Shown here in pieces: positions 7,711-16,274 of a stretch of DNA of 64,000 nucleotides (positions within the stretch are counted from its first letter, which is position 1; every line of letters starts with the position of its first letter). This DNA is from Bacilli bacterium (lineage in GTDB: Bacteria; Bacillota_I; Bacilli_A; RFN20; CAG-826). Made by a program: the position numbers and the translations under genes. The stretch is from positions 186,001 to 250,000 of the forward strand of contig DAOKYO010000001.1 in NCBI GenBank assembly GCA_035326105.1, read 5' to 3'. Under the pieces are notes generated by a model that was not told the DNA's origin, did not search any database, and worked only from the letters and a program-made list of their open reading frames with translations.

Positions 7711-8904
7711 ATGAACAAAAAAGCCTATCCACTATTAAGTTTATTGATATTAAGTTCGTGTGCTAACACCACTTTAAATCTCGTGGTAAATATTCCCACA
7801 AGCAACGCCCTTCAACACCTGGATGAAGACATTGTAAAACGAACTGTTGCTCCCACTTTGGAGTCGCTTGACGATTACTTTCAAGCACCAGAGAATAAAG
7901 ATTGTGTTGTATCGCCTGCCTCTTATTTATTAGCTGTCAGTGGACTATCGGCCGTTTCTGAAGGGTTCGATAATTCATCCTTTGGACTTCAAACTGATGC
8001 CTCTGATGATGTAAAAAGCTTACTTGAAGCTTGGAATTTTGCATATGACGCTTCCCCTAGCGATTCTGATTACACATATTTTCGTTCCGCCGTTTTGCAT
8101 CAGCAAGTCGGACCGACCTATAAATTTGATGAGGAAGCTCGTAAACAAGTCAGTGATAAATATATTGCTACCATGGTATCTAATCTAGATAACTATTCAA
8201 GTGATGCGCAAAATTTTTTAAATGAGCAAATTGATTTAAGCATCCCTCTTCCAGACTCTGAACTTATGGATGATGGCGTAATAACCTACGGCGCAATTAA
8301 AATTAAAGATTATATTCCCAATGGTTTATATGAAGAACAAAAAGAATTCACCAGCGAAAATATAACCAGTATGGTTAATACCTATTCCTTTGGTTATTCA
8401 TTTCCGCAGCCAGTACTTTATTGGGCCGGCGAAACATACCAGGCTTTTAAAATGGAAATGAATTATACCAGTTTGCTAATTATCCTTCCAAACCAAGGAG
8501 TCAGTTTGGAATCCATATCCGTCGCCGATACTTACTCATCATTTATGGCCGAAGCGAACTACGTTTCCGCTTATGGCTATATTCCCTTCTTTCATCTTGT
8601 AACCTCCAACGCTGATTTAACTGCTTACTTGCAGAATAAGTTGACCGGGCAAGAAATGTTTTTCTCCAAATTGCTCGCGAGTGATGTTTATAATGATTTG
8701 CAATTGATTTCGGTTATGCAAAACTCCGATTTTGAATTTAATAAATATGGTGTCGCCGGGGAAAGCGTGACAGCCATTGAAGCCGTTGGATCCACCGGAC
8801 CGCTTGATGGTGAGCCCGTCAATCTTGAAGTTAACCGTCCTTTTTACGCTCTTTCATTAAAAGACAACTTTCCCATCTTTGTTAACAAAGTAAATCGCCT
8901 CTAA
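7711..8904 (+). CDS. Serpin-family lipoprotein
   Basis: A 397-aa secreted lipoprotein. A signal peptide ends in the lipobox LSSC with Cys17. The body follows the serpin fold: VVSPASYLLAVSGLSAVS corresponds to the conserved helix B segment. GVAGESVTAIEAVGS is a hinge-like start of the reactive-centre loop, and NRPFYALSLKD then FPIFVNKV matches the C-terminal RPF-strand and FxGKV ending. Serpins trap target proteases irreversibly. Anchored outside the cell, it could protect the host from its own subtilase (54463-57867) or from foreign proteases; this is inference. The hinge is less Ala/Thr-rich than in textbook inhibitors, so inhibitory activity is not certain. ATG 7711 follows AGGGGG. Confidence 0.75.
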   Translation: MNKKAYPLLSLLILSSCANTTLNLVVNIPTSNALQHLDEDIVKRTVAPTLESLDDYFQAPENKDCVVSPASYLLAVSGLSAVSEGFDNSSFGLQTDASDDVKSLLEAWNFAYDASPSDSDYTYFRSAVLHQQVGPTYKFDEEARKQVSDKYIATMVSNLDNYSSDAQNFLNEQIDLSIPLPDSELMDDGVITYGAIKIKDYIPNGLYEEQKEFTSENITSMVNTYSFGYSFPQPVLYWAGETYQAFKMEMNYTSLLIILPNQGVSLESISVADTYSSFMAEANYVSAYGYIPFFHLVTSNADLTAYLQNKLTGQEMFFSKLLASDVYNDLQLISVMQNSDFEFNKYGVAGESVTAIEAVGSTGPLDGEPVNLEVNRPFYALSLKDNFPIFVNKVNRL

Positions 8905-8964
8905 ATATGATTTGCAATTTTGTTTTTGCTTGTTATCATTTATAGAAAAGAAAGAGGAAATTAC

Positions 8965-9537
8965 ATGGTAAGAGTTGAGCAGCCGTTTGATTCACGCATA
9001 TCGAAAGAAATAAATAAAAGCGGCTTTAAAAAATTAAGATGGGTATACTGGTTCCTAAGTATTCTTCTTTTTGCTTTGGGAGTTGTTAGTATTCTAGTAA
9101 GCATCGGCGAGCAAGCATCCGGAGAGCCTTTGGACACGGGTTTCCTCATATGGGGCATTGTGTTAACTATTGTCGGCTGTTTGTTTTTCCCACCTCTAGC
9201 AAAAATTATTCTTATTCGTCCTCTTCAAAAAGCGATCGATAAGAAACAACCCTTAATGAATGGGGGAGCGAAAATGGCCTTTTGCTTTGACGAAAAGGAA
9301 GTAATTATTGATTCAAACAAAGGCGAATCATTTAAGGATCACATCGAAGCCGATTATAGTTTTATTTATCGAATTAATGAAGAAGCGGAATCGTGGTCAC
9401 TTTTTATCAGTGTCAATCAATGTTTTGTTGTTTTTAAAGATAAAATAATCGAAGGCAGTGTTGATGAGTTAAACGCGATATTTAAAGAAAATATGCCGAT
9501 GAATAAATTCAAGCCACTGAAGAAAGCCATAAAATAG
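8965..9537 (+). CDS. Two-TM membrane protein, possibly YcxB-like
   Basis: A 190-aa protein with two adjacent membrane helices (about residues 28-50 and 62-85), then a soluble cytosolic domain of about 100 residues. That topology is like YcxB-family proteins, but I see no diagnostic motif. I start it at ATG 8965, which has GAAAGAGG upstream; an in-frame TTG at 8920 is less likely. It lies 60 bp after the serpin gene on the same strand and is closed by the hairpin at 9577-9638. Function unknown. Confidence 0.6.
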   Translation: MVRVEQPFDSRISKEINKSGFKKLRWVYWFLSILLFALGVVSILVSIGEQASGEPLDTGFLIWGIVLTIVGCLFFPPLAKIILIRPLQKAIDKKQPLMNGGAKMAFCFDEKEVIIDSNKGESFKDHIEADYSFIYRINEEAESWSLFISVNQCFVVFKDKIIEGSVDELNAIFKENMPMNKFKPLKKAIK

Positions 9538-9576
9538 CACAAGACACGTGTATTAACAGTTAGAAGTTATATTTAT

Positions 9577-9638
9577 AAAGCAATCAACTAGAACGGGTTT
9601 TTCAACAAATATCGAGTTATAGTTAATTGCTTTTTTAT
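9577..9638 (+). terminator. Rho-independent terminator
   Basis: 14-bp arms AAAGCAATCAACTA / TAGTTAATTGCTTT with one mismatch and a 29-nt loop, followed by a T-rich tract. It separates the serpin/membrane protein pair from the XRE regulator. Confidence 0.6.
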
Positions 9639-9671
9639 TTCTTATAATATGGACATAGGCAGGTAATTAAT

Positions 9672-10463
9672 ATGACAAGCAACCATGAAGTCGGTCTATT
9701 TATTCAAAGAAAAAGAAAAGATTTGGGTTTTACGCAAAAAGATCTTGCCGATAAATTATCGATTAGTCCCCAGGCAATCTCCAAGTGGGAAACGGGAGAG
9801 ACCCTTCCTGATACCAGTATGCTTCTTGCTTTAGCCGATGTCTTAGAAACAACGGTGGATAAGATTTTATCCGGGGGCATTCTAGTTCTAAGAAAAAACA
9901 AGAGAATTGATGTGAACGACATTTTAGAAGGCTTAAAAGCTCTCGACAATCTACGAAATTATTTTGGAGAAAAATCAACCTTTTATCGGGGAGCGATTGA
10001 AGGTATTAATCAAAAAATGAATATTGATTTTGAAAAGTTCATGAAAGATGACGATTCAAAAGAAATCCTCATCACCGAAATAATTATTCAATATTTAATG
10101 GACGGATACTCCATAACCAAGGAAGAAGTAAATTCCGTTGTTCAATCCGTTAAAATGCGAAATGTTATCTATAAATATATTGGTGAAGATGCGGCGATTG
10201 ATAAACTGTTTTATGCAGACAATCCCCAATTATTTGATCAAATCAGATGTCTTGAAACCGAATTTATAAAAATAGATTCTCTTAACAAACTCCCCGGGGA
10301 GTATCTTCACCTTGACAAGGGAAAGGATTATTGGGCCAATCAAGTAGAAACCAATCGCGGATTTTGTTTTGGAATTGCGGTCGGAGACGGGAAAATAAGA
10401 GTTTTCACTTATGGCTTCGGGGGTGAAAATATGAAATTGGTCCACGAGGTAAACATTTTATAA
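9672..10463 (+). CDS. XRE-family transcriptional regulator
   Basis: A 263-aa protein whose residues about 8-68 form a Cro/CI-type helix-turn-helix (FTQKDLADKLSISPQAISKW, then TLPDTSMLLALADVL). The C-terminal ~190 residues are a cytosolic domain I do not recognise; they include an acidic helical stretch and a final beta-rich segment. A TATAAT at 9643-9648 may be its -10 element. Target genes are unknown; it could regulate the neighbouring serpin and membrane protein genes or itself. Confidence 0.75.
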   Translation: MTSNHEVGLFIQRKRKDLGFTQKDLADKLSISPQAISKWETGETLPDTSMLLALADVLETTVDKILSGGILVLRKNKRIDVNDILEGLKALDNLRNYFGEKSTFYRGAIEGINQKMNIDFEKFMKDDDSKEILITEIIIQYLMDGYSITKEEVNSVVQSVKMRNVIYKYIGEDAAIDKLFYADNPQLFDQIRCLETEFIKIDSLNKLPGEYLHLDKGKDYWANQVETNRGFCFGIAVGDGKIRVFTYGFGGENMKLVHEVNIL

Positions 10464-10827
10464 TCCCCTCGTTGATATTTCCTTCATTAAGATAATAGCG
10501 GGTCTAAACAAATAATTTACCGCACGAATTTTTTAAGCATGCACTATGTTTATATCTTTTTATGATTGTCAATTAAAAATAGGCAAGGATTTTTCATGAA
10601 TAAGGCTGAATTATGTTTTAAGCGCTTTTAGGTCATGCTATATCTATTTTTAGGCGCAAAAGTGTTCGCTTTTTGTTTTTAATTCCTCAAAGTAAGTGAA
10701 TTTCTAAACTAAGTAAACTTCTCTTGCCCCCTTATAGACTTCAAAAAAAAATTCTCATAGCCATTAGCAATATTTTTTTATACCCTGCTAAAAACATGGT
10801 GCTATAATCTAAAAAAAGAGGAAATTT
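10464..10827. other. Non-coding stretch upstream of a small lipoprotein gene
   Basis: AT-rich, no ORF of note. The only feature I can support is an extended -10 promoter at its right end, TGCTATAAT at 10800-10808, directly upstream of the 46-aa lipoprotein gene. Confidence 0.5.
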
Positions 10828-10968
10828 ATGGATTGTTCATTTATTAAATATGGTTCTTTTTTTGTATTCCTTATAGCATCCGGGTGCGCATTTGACTCTT
10901 GCTTACCGTCCAGTCAATCAAACACGGGGGAATTGTATGCTCAAAAAAACTTATTGTTTTTCCTATAA
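10828..10968 (+). CDS. Small 46-aa lipoprotein
   Basis: ATG 10828 follows AAAGAGGAAATTT, and an extended -10 promoter lies 20 bp upstream, so the ORF has both start signals. The product begins with a short hydrophobic stretch and the lipobox-like IASGC with Cys20, then Ser-rich residues. A mature peptide of about 26 residues would remain. No family recognised. It could also be the surviving 5' part of a truncated lipoprotein gene. The GrpB-family gene starts 24 bp later. Confidence 0.45.
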   Translation: MDCSFIKYGSFFVFLIASGCAFDSCLPSSQSNTGELYAQKNLLFFL

Positions 10969-10992
10969 TCCTGTTTTAAAAGTGAGATAAAA

Positions 10993-11559
10993 ATGAAGAA
11001 AAAACTCAGTGAGATGTCTTTGGAAGAATTATGGCAATTGTTTCCGATAGTTCTTGTCCCTCATAAAGATGCTTGGGAGCGGTACTATCAAGAAGAAAAA
11101 AATTTACTTTTATCCTATCTAAAAGGCGTTGAGTTTATTCATATAGAGCACATTGGAAGTACATCTATCCCCAATATATACGCCAAAGATATTGTCGATA
11201 TTCTCATTGAAGTAAGCGCCGAAAACTTTGCCAAGACGATTTACACCCTAAAACGTACTGACTACAAATTAATGTATTCCGAAAATGGAAGAGCGGCCTT
11301 TAACAAGGGCTATACTGAAGAAGGGTTTGCCGAAAAAGTCTATCATATTCATGTTCGTACGCCCAATGATATCGACGAATTATATTTTCGAGATTATCTA
11401 CGGGATAACCCTTCTATAGCCAAAGAGTACGAGCAATTAAAGCTCTCTTTGGAACCTCACTTCCGTCATAATCGCGATGGGTATACTAACGCTAAAACCG
11501 ATTTTATCAAACGAATTACCGCAAGAGCGAAAGCGGCTTATCCTCATCGTTATGAATGA
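10993..11559 (+). CDS. GrpB/UPF0157-family nucleotidyltransferase-like protein
   Basis: 188 aa, matching the full length of the UPF0157/GrpB family. The hallmarks are VLVPHKDAWERYY, IEHIGSTSIPNIYAKDIVDI (nucleotidyltransferase-fold GS motif and Asp pair) and FRDYLRDNPSIAKEYEQLK. The family belongs to the nucleotidyltransferase superfamily but its substrate is not generally established. Cytosolic. Its stop codon is one base away from the stop of the convergent antiporter gene. Confidence 0.85.
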   Translation: MKKKLSEMSLEELWQLFPIVLVPHKDAWERYYQEEKNLLLSYLKGVEFIHIEHIGSTSIPNIYAKDIVDILIEVSAENFAKTIYTLKRTDYKLMYSENGRAAFNKGYTEEGFAEKVYHIHVRTPNDIDELYFRDYLRDNPSIAKEYEQLKLSLEPHFRHNRDGYTNAKTDFIKRITARAKAAYPHRYE

Positions 11560-11560
11560 C

Positions 11561-12778
11561 TTAAACCATCAGTTCATCCTCTTTGTTGTCGGGAAATATA
11601 TCATCTTTTTGTAAAAGTTTTTTATGCGTAATATCAATTAAAAAAGATCCAATCGTGGCGGTTATTAGAATTGCTAAAACCGACACGGAGAGCATTACTC
11701 CACCCGTAGCAAAGCCCATTTCAAGCGGAATGGCGCCAATTGATGCCTGAACGGTCGCTTTGGGCAAATAAGCAAACACCACAAACACCTTTTCTTTAAA
11801 TTTTAACTTAGATGGCAATGTGGCAAAAATAACTCCCATCGTCCGAAATAGCAGAATAATTAAAATTAAGATAATGGCATTCAATCCGACTTCTTTTATG
11901 GTGAGAATATTAACCGCGGCGCCTACTAAAACAAATAAAAGAATTTCAGCAACCAGCCATATTTTTTCATACTTTCTTACCATTCTTGATGCCAGTCTAG
12001 GATAGAGAGTTAAAAGGGTAATTCCTAAAGCGATAACTGCCAGCAATGACGAAAAACCGATATATTGCTTAATGTATTCCTCAAACACAGTCAAAAGGAT
12101 GGCCGTGGTTAAGACAATTATTACTTTCAAGGTGTCACGCATATGCATTTGCCGAAATAAGTAGTTAAAAATAAGCCCTAACCCGATTCCCAGCCCAATT
12201 CCAAGAACTATCGATTCGGGAAGATGGACGAAAGTGGCAAGACTTAAGCTGTGATTCTGCGCTAAACTTATTGCCGAAGCAAAAAGAACTAAACAATATA
12301 TGTCATCCATTGAGGCTCCCGCTAAAATAAGTTGCGGTATCGATTTTTTGGTTCCCTCTTTGTTTTCCATTAATTTCAACATTTTAGGGACTATGATGGC
12401 CGGAGACACCGCGCCCAAGATCGTGCCTAAAATAAGGGAATCGACCAGTGACAATCCCAGCAATATGGGAGCAAAAATTACAACCCCCACTATTTCAAAA
12501 CTGGCCGGGATGAAGGCCATTAATATTCCGGTAATTCCAATCTGTTTTAAATCTTTAATGTTTAAAGAAAGTCCGGCGCGCAATAGAATTACCACCAACG
12601 CTATCGTTCTAAGATCCGCGGAAATAGCAAGAATTTCCGGAGCTATTAAATTAAGGACGTAAGGTCCCAGTATAATGCCCGTTATCATGTAGCCGAGAAT
12701 GCTCGGAATCTTCAAAATTTTAAAAATATAGGAGACGGACAGACCAACCAATAACATCAATGAAAGTGAAAGTAACAT
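11561..12778 (-). CDS. CPA-type cation/proton antiporter
   Basis: 405 aa with about 12 membrane helices, Na_H_Exchanger family. ILLRAGLSLNIKDL and the conserved membrane motif ASMDDIYCLVLF are visible. I start at ATG 12778, which has GGAG 7 nt upstream; an in-frame ATG 11 codons earlier lies inside the terminator hairpin and is unlikely. The leader holds a probable fluoride riboswitch (12790-12885). Antiporters of this superfamily are known members of the fluoride-riboswitch regulon beside crcB and eriC-F. Fluoride export or resistance is therefore the likely role, rather than general Na+/H+ homeostasis. It is transcribed alone and converges on the GrpB-family gene. Confidence 0.85.
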   Translation of the reverse strand: MLLSLSLMLLVGLSVSYIFKILKIPSILGYMITGIILGPYVLNLIAPEILAISADLRTIALVVILLRAGLSLNIKDLKQIGITGILMAFIPASFEIVGVVIFAPILLGLSLVDSLILGTILGAVSPAIIVPKMLKLMENKEGTKKSIPQLILAGASMDDIYCLVLFASAISLAQNHSLSLATFVHLPESIVLGIGLGIGLGLIFNYLFRQMHMRDTLKVIIVLTTAILLTVFEEYIKQYIGFSSLLAVIALGITLLTLYPRLASRMVRKYEKIWLVAEILLFVLVGAAVNILTIKEVGLNAIILILIILLFRTMGVIFATLPSKLKFKEKVFVVFAYLPKATVQASIGAIPLEMGFATGGVMLSVSVLAILITATIGSFLIDITHKKLLQKDDIFPDNKEDELMV

Positions 12779-12789
12779 AGTTTTTCTCC

Positions 12790-12885
12790 AAAAAAATGAC
12801 TCCTGTGTCAAAAAACACAGAAGTCATTAGTAAAAAAATTACAGTTCTCAAGTTGGACTTGAAGGGAGACATCATTCCCATTTGT
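12790..12885 (-). promoter_or_regulatory. Fluoride (crcB-motif) riboswitch with overlapping terminator
   Basis: Read on the minus strand, a stem GGGA/TCCC (12864-12879) encloses the loop ATGATGTC. An extra small hairpin TCAAGT/ACTTGA follows, then AACTG, a GTAA/TTAC stem and CTAATGACTTCT (12819-12830). The same order with AACTG-stem-CTGATGGCCTCT is seen in the Thermotoga fluoride aptamer. The loop GATGTC can pair with GACTTC with one mismatch, forming the pseudoknot. The distal element is also the 5' arm of a 13-bp terminator stem ending in seven T (12790-12828). Ligand binding would therefore block the terminator: a transcriptional ON switch. The extra hairpin after the first stem is unusual. 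Confidence 0.75.
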
Positions 12886-12981
12886 TATTCTATAGCATTC
12901 AAAAAAATAAATAAATCTTTCTTTGCATAAAAGACAAAAGGGTGTTTTTATTAACACTGAAAGTGCTATCATAAAATTAAT

Positions 12982-14568
12982 ATGTACAAAGTAATTATCG
13001 TTGATGATGAGCCCAATGTCCGCAAGCGCCTCGAAGCCATTTTGGAAACAAAAAAGAATGATTTTGAAGTTCTTGGCCTTTTTGAAAATGGCTATGACGC
13101 TTTGGAGACCGGCATTCCTTTGGAACCGGATTTAATTATTACGGATATTAAGATGCCCTTTATTGATGGATTGGAACTTATCCGTCGCGCCAAGATTGAA
13201 CTCCCCTTAGTCCAGACCATAATTGTGACCGGTTTCGATAGTTTTGATTTTGCCAAGCAGGCAATTGATCTCGGAGTAATTGGATATATCAGCAAACCTG
13301 TGACTGGCGATGAAATTGGTCTGGTGTTGAGCAAGGCTAAGGAAAAAATGGACAAGAACCTGCTCGTAAATAAGAACATTCATGAACTGCAAGCGCAAAA
13401 TGAATCGGCCTTAAAGGCGGTTCAAGACAACGATTTGAATAAACTGATTACTCTTAAAAAAATTCCTGATAATTTTAAGGCAAAACTGGTTACCGATGGT
13501 ATTGTTTTAGAAGGCCAACACCTTTTCTTCGCTATCTTTGATTCCGATCAGGAAGCAGATGAGCTATCGTTTGAAGACAGCGAAATTGTTTCTTTCTATG
13601 TCGATCAATTTTTGAAGGAGATTTTTAAAGGATATAAATTTTACACTTTCGAAAACGATTTAAACAAAAGTGTTTTATTTTTGTCGAATGTCCCATTTAT
13701 CAAAGATGATATTCAAAGACGGCTTTCGCTGATTGCCGCAAAGATCCGTAAGGCCTGCGGATACTCATTATCGGTGGGCGTTTCAGACATTATTAAAAAT
13801 GACACCGCAATTTCTTACCGAAAACTTTATCGCCATGCCAAATGGACACTCGAATATCGCGTGGTTGTCGGTCCTAATGTGGTTCTCTTTTATAGTGACT
13901 TGGTCAAAAAGGCGAGTAACATTGGCAAAGTTGACGATAACGAATACAAACAAATATCTTATTCACTGCTTTATGGTAAAAGTCGCAAGGTCAAAAAACA
14001 GATTGACCATTTAATCGATACCATCTCTTCAATTGAATATAAGGAGAACTATTTTTTAATTCTCAATAACCTGATCGACACGATAATCAAAAGCTGCATC
14101 GCTATTGATGAACTATATGCCATATATCATTCCTATATCGATATTGTGAACTTGATCTATGGTTCAAAGCAGACCGAAGCCATTAAGGCAAGTTTTAATA
14201 ATCTAATTGACGAAGTGATAAAGATTAATCAAAAAGTCAGAAGTGGGGGAATTGAAGATGCTTATAGCCACATTGCCCACTTTATTTTAAAAAACTATGC
14301 TAATCCCGGCATTTCACTCAGTGATGTCGCTAAGGAATTGGATTACTCTGTTTCCTATATATCGGCTATTCTAAAGAAAAAAGATACTTCATTCACAAAG
14401 ATGCTTACCGATGCCAGAATGGCAAAAGCCAAGGAACTATTGGCGAATCCGGGTAATAAAATGGCAACCATCGCCGATCAGATCGGCTATGAAGATCCCT
14501 TCTATTTTTCCCACTGTTTTAAAAAGCACTTTGGCTTATCGCCAATGGAATATCGTAAATCTTTATGA
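12982..14568 (+). CDS. YesN-type response regulator (REC + AraC HTH)
   Basis: 528 aa. The receiver domain spans residues 1 to about 120: acidic pair VDDE (8-10), phospho-acceptor Asp55 in TDIKMP, and Lys in SKPV. A middle region of about 300 residues follows. The C-terminal AraC-type double HTH (about 425-528) contains LSDVAKELDYSVSYISAILKK and ATIADQIGYEDPFYFSHCF. It is the output half of a two-component system with the YesM-like kinase, whose ATG overlaps its stop by 4 nt. The following sugar transport genes are the obvious targets. The same architecture controls carbohydrate uptake in many Bacillota. Confidence 0.9.
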   Translation: MYKVIIVDDEPNVRKRLEAILETKKNDFEVLGLFENGYDALETGIPLEPDLIITDIKMPFIDGLELIRRAKIELPLVQTIIVTGFDSFDFAKQAIDLGVIGYISKPVTGDEIGLVLSKAKEKMDKNLLVNKNIHELQAQNESALKAVQDNDLNKLITLKKIPDNFKAKLVTDGIVLEGQHLFFAIFDSDQEADELSFEDSEIVSFYVDQFLKEIFKGYKFYTFENDLNKSVLFLSNVPFIKDDIQRRLSLIAAKIRKACGYSLSVGVSDIIKNDTAISYRKLYRHAKWTLEYRVVVGPNVVLFYSDLVKKASNIGKVDDNEYKQISYSLLYGKSRKVKKQIDHLIDTISSIEYKENYFLILNNLIDTIIKSCIAIDELYAIYHSYIDIVNLIYGSKQTEAIKASFNNLIDEVIKINQKVRSGGIEDAYSHIAHFILKNYANPGISLSDVAKELDYSVSYISAILKKKDTSFTKMLTDARMAKAKELLANPGNKMATIADQIGYEDPFYFSHCFKKHFGLSPMEYRKSL

Positions 14569-16274
14569 GAAAACCAATGCGGGCGAAAACCAAGCTTTTA
14601 GTCCCGACTTCGGCGATGTTTTTAAGTTTGACTATTTTGATTGTTTTCTCCGCGTACGTGCTTTTTTCCAATAATGTCAGAAGTAATTCGCTGAAACAGT
14701 TGCACGCCACTTCTCAGCAAGTTCTAAATAACTATGAAACATATTTTGATTCGGTAATTGAAGTCAGCAACGCCCTTTTAGGTGAATATTCTAATGAAAA
14801 TGAGGACAACATATCTTCGGATATGCAGACTTATTTTGATTCAATTATGTCAATCAAACATGAAATTGAGGATATCTCCATCTACCGAAAAAGCGATGGC
14901 ATTCTACTGGCTTCGAGTAGTAATTATGTTGATTTATCCACGGACATTAAACTTGAGAATTGGTTTGTCGATGCGAAAGAAAACCCTTTAATTAATATTT
15001 TTTCTCCTTCATCCGCATCCTCAACTAACACTTATCATTTTTTACTGTCCAAGGTTTTATTTTTTGAGAAAAATCGTGATTTTGACGGGGTTTTACGCGT
15101 TGATTTTGACTTTACAAAAATTGTTGAGTCCATTTCCTCCACCACATTGGGGGAAGGCGGAAGTTTTATTATTTATGACAAAAATTACAATGTCGTCTAT
15201 TGTTCCGATTCAACCTATCTCGAAACCGAACTACCTTTAATTAAACATTTGGTCCTCGGTAATAGCGTTGTCAGCGTTGATAAGCATTCGCTTTATCTAT
15301 ATTGCTCTTCCATATCCAACACCTCATGGCGATTGGCCATTTTCATTAACAATGATGCCATTGCCAGTGCAATCTATTCCTTTTCGGTTTACATTATTGT
15401 TCTGATGGTCTTTGTAATTGCCATTTTCTTTATTTTGATGGTTATTGTGACTAACAATATCACCGATCCGCTGCAGGAATTACAGAAGGAAATGGCGAAA
15501 ATTGAATCTTTTAATTATGAAGGATATCTCCATCATAATTTCTCCAGTACTTACGAAATCTCGGAGTTGAATCGTTCCTTCAATCAAATGATGACAAGAA
15601 TTAAAAAACTTAATACCTCCTTAATTACCGAAAAAGAAGAGCAAAGAAAGTCGGAATTAAAAGCTCTTCAAAATCAGATTAATCCCCATTTTCTTTATAA
15701 CACTCTCGACAGCATTATTGCTCTTATTGAAAAAGGAGACGATGAGACCGCCCAATTGATGATCATCGCGCTTTCACGCTTTTTCCGGATATCAATTTCC
15801 AGTGGCAAGAACGTCATTCCCTTAAACAAAGAAATAGAGCATGTCCGTAACTACCTCTTAATTCAAAAAATGCGCTTTGGCAACTCATTCAAATATAAAA
15901 TCAATGTTGAAGAGGGGCTGGATGAGTATCCCGTAATCAAACTGATTCTTCAGCCAATTGTCGAAAACTCAATTGGCCACGGAATTAAGGAAGGCGAGGA
16001 AGGTTTCATCAATATCAACGTCCATTCCGAGGCGGATATGATCGTTTTTGAAATAAAAGATAATGGATATGGCATGACAAAAGCAAAAGTGGAGGAGTTG
16101 TCCACTGCGATGCGTGACGCTTCCACATATAAAGGGGTTGGACTCAAAAATGTCTATCAGCGCATTCGCATCTACTATGGTTCTTCTGCCGATGTCATCA
16201 TAACCAGCGAAGAAGATATCGGTACGACGATAAGAATAATTATTCCGAAAGTGAGCATTAAAGATGAGGAATAA
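14565..16274 (+). CDS. YesM-type sensor histidine kinase
   Basis: 569 aa, membrane bound. TM1 is about residues 12-34, the extracytoplasmic sensor about 36-268 (probably Cache-like) and TM2 about 270-295. HAMP follows, then the His_kinase domain QNQINPHFLYNTLDS with phospho-His375. The HATPase_c N-box (VENSIGHGI), G1 (DNGYGM) and G2 (GVGLKNVYQR) are intact. It phosphorylates the upstream response regulator. The 3' end overlaps the next gene, a sugar-binding lipoprotein, by 11 nt. That suggests the binding protein is made with the kinase and may present ligand to it. Confidence 0.92.
   Translation: MRKPMRAKTKLLVPTSAMFLSLTILIVFSAYVLFSNNVRSNSLKQLHATSQQVLNNYETYFDSVIEVSNALLGEYSNENEDNISSDMQTYFDSIMSIKHEIEDISIYRKSDGILLASSSNYVDLSTDIKLENWFVDAKENPLINIFSPSSASSTNTYHFLLSKVLFFEKNRDFDGVLRVDFDFTKIVESISSTTLGEGGSFIIYDKNYNVVYCSDSTYLETELPLIKHLVLGNSVVSVDKHSLYLYCSSISNTSWRLAIFINNDAIASAIYSFSVYIIVLMVFVIAIFFILMVIVTNNITDPLQELQKEMAKIESFNYEGYLHHNFSSTYEISELNRSFNQMMTRIKKLNTSLITEKEEQRKSELKALQNQINPHFLYNTLDSIIALIEKGDDETAQLMIIALSRFFRISISSGKNVIPLNKEIEHVRNYLLIQKMRFGNSFKYKINVEEGLDEYPVIKLILQPIVENSIGHGIKEGEEGFININVHSEADMIVFEIKDNGYGMTKAKVEELSTAMRDASTYKGVGLKNVYQRIRIYYGSSADVIITSEEDIGTTIRIIIPKVSIKDEE

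Noticed and set aside
9541..9671. Riboswitch in the leader of the XRE regulator
   Set aside because: The only structure is a terminator for the upstream gene; no aptamer-like conserved bases.
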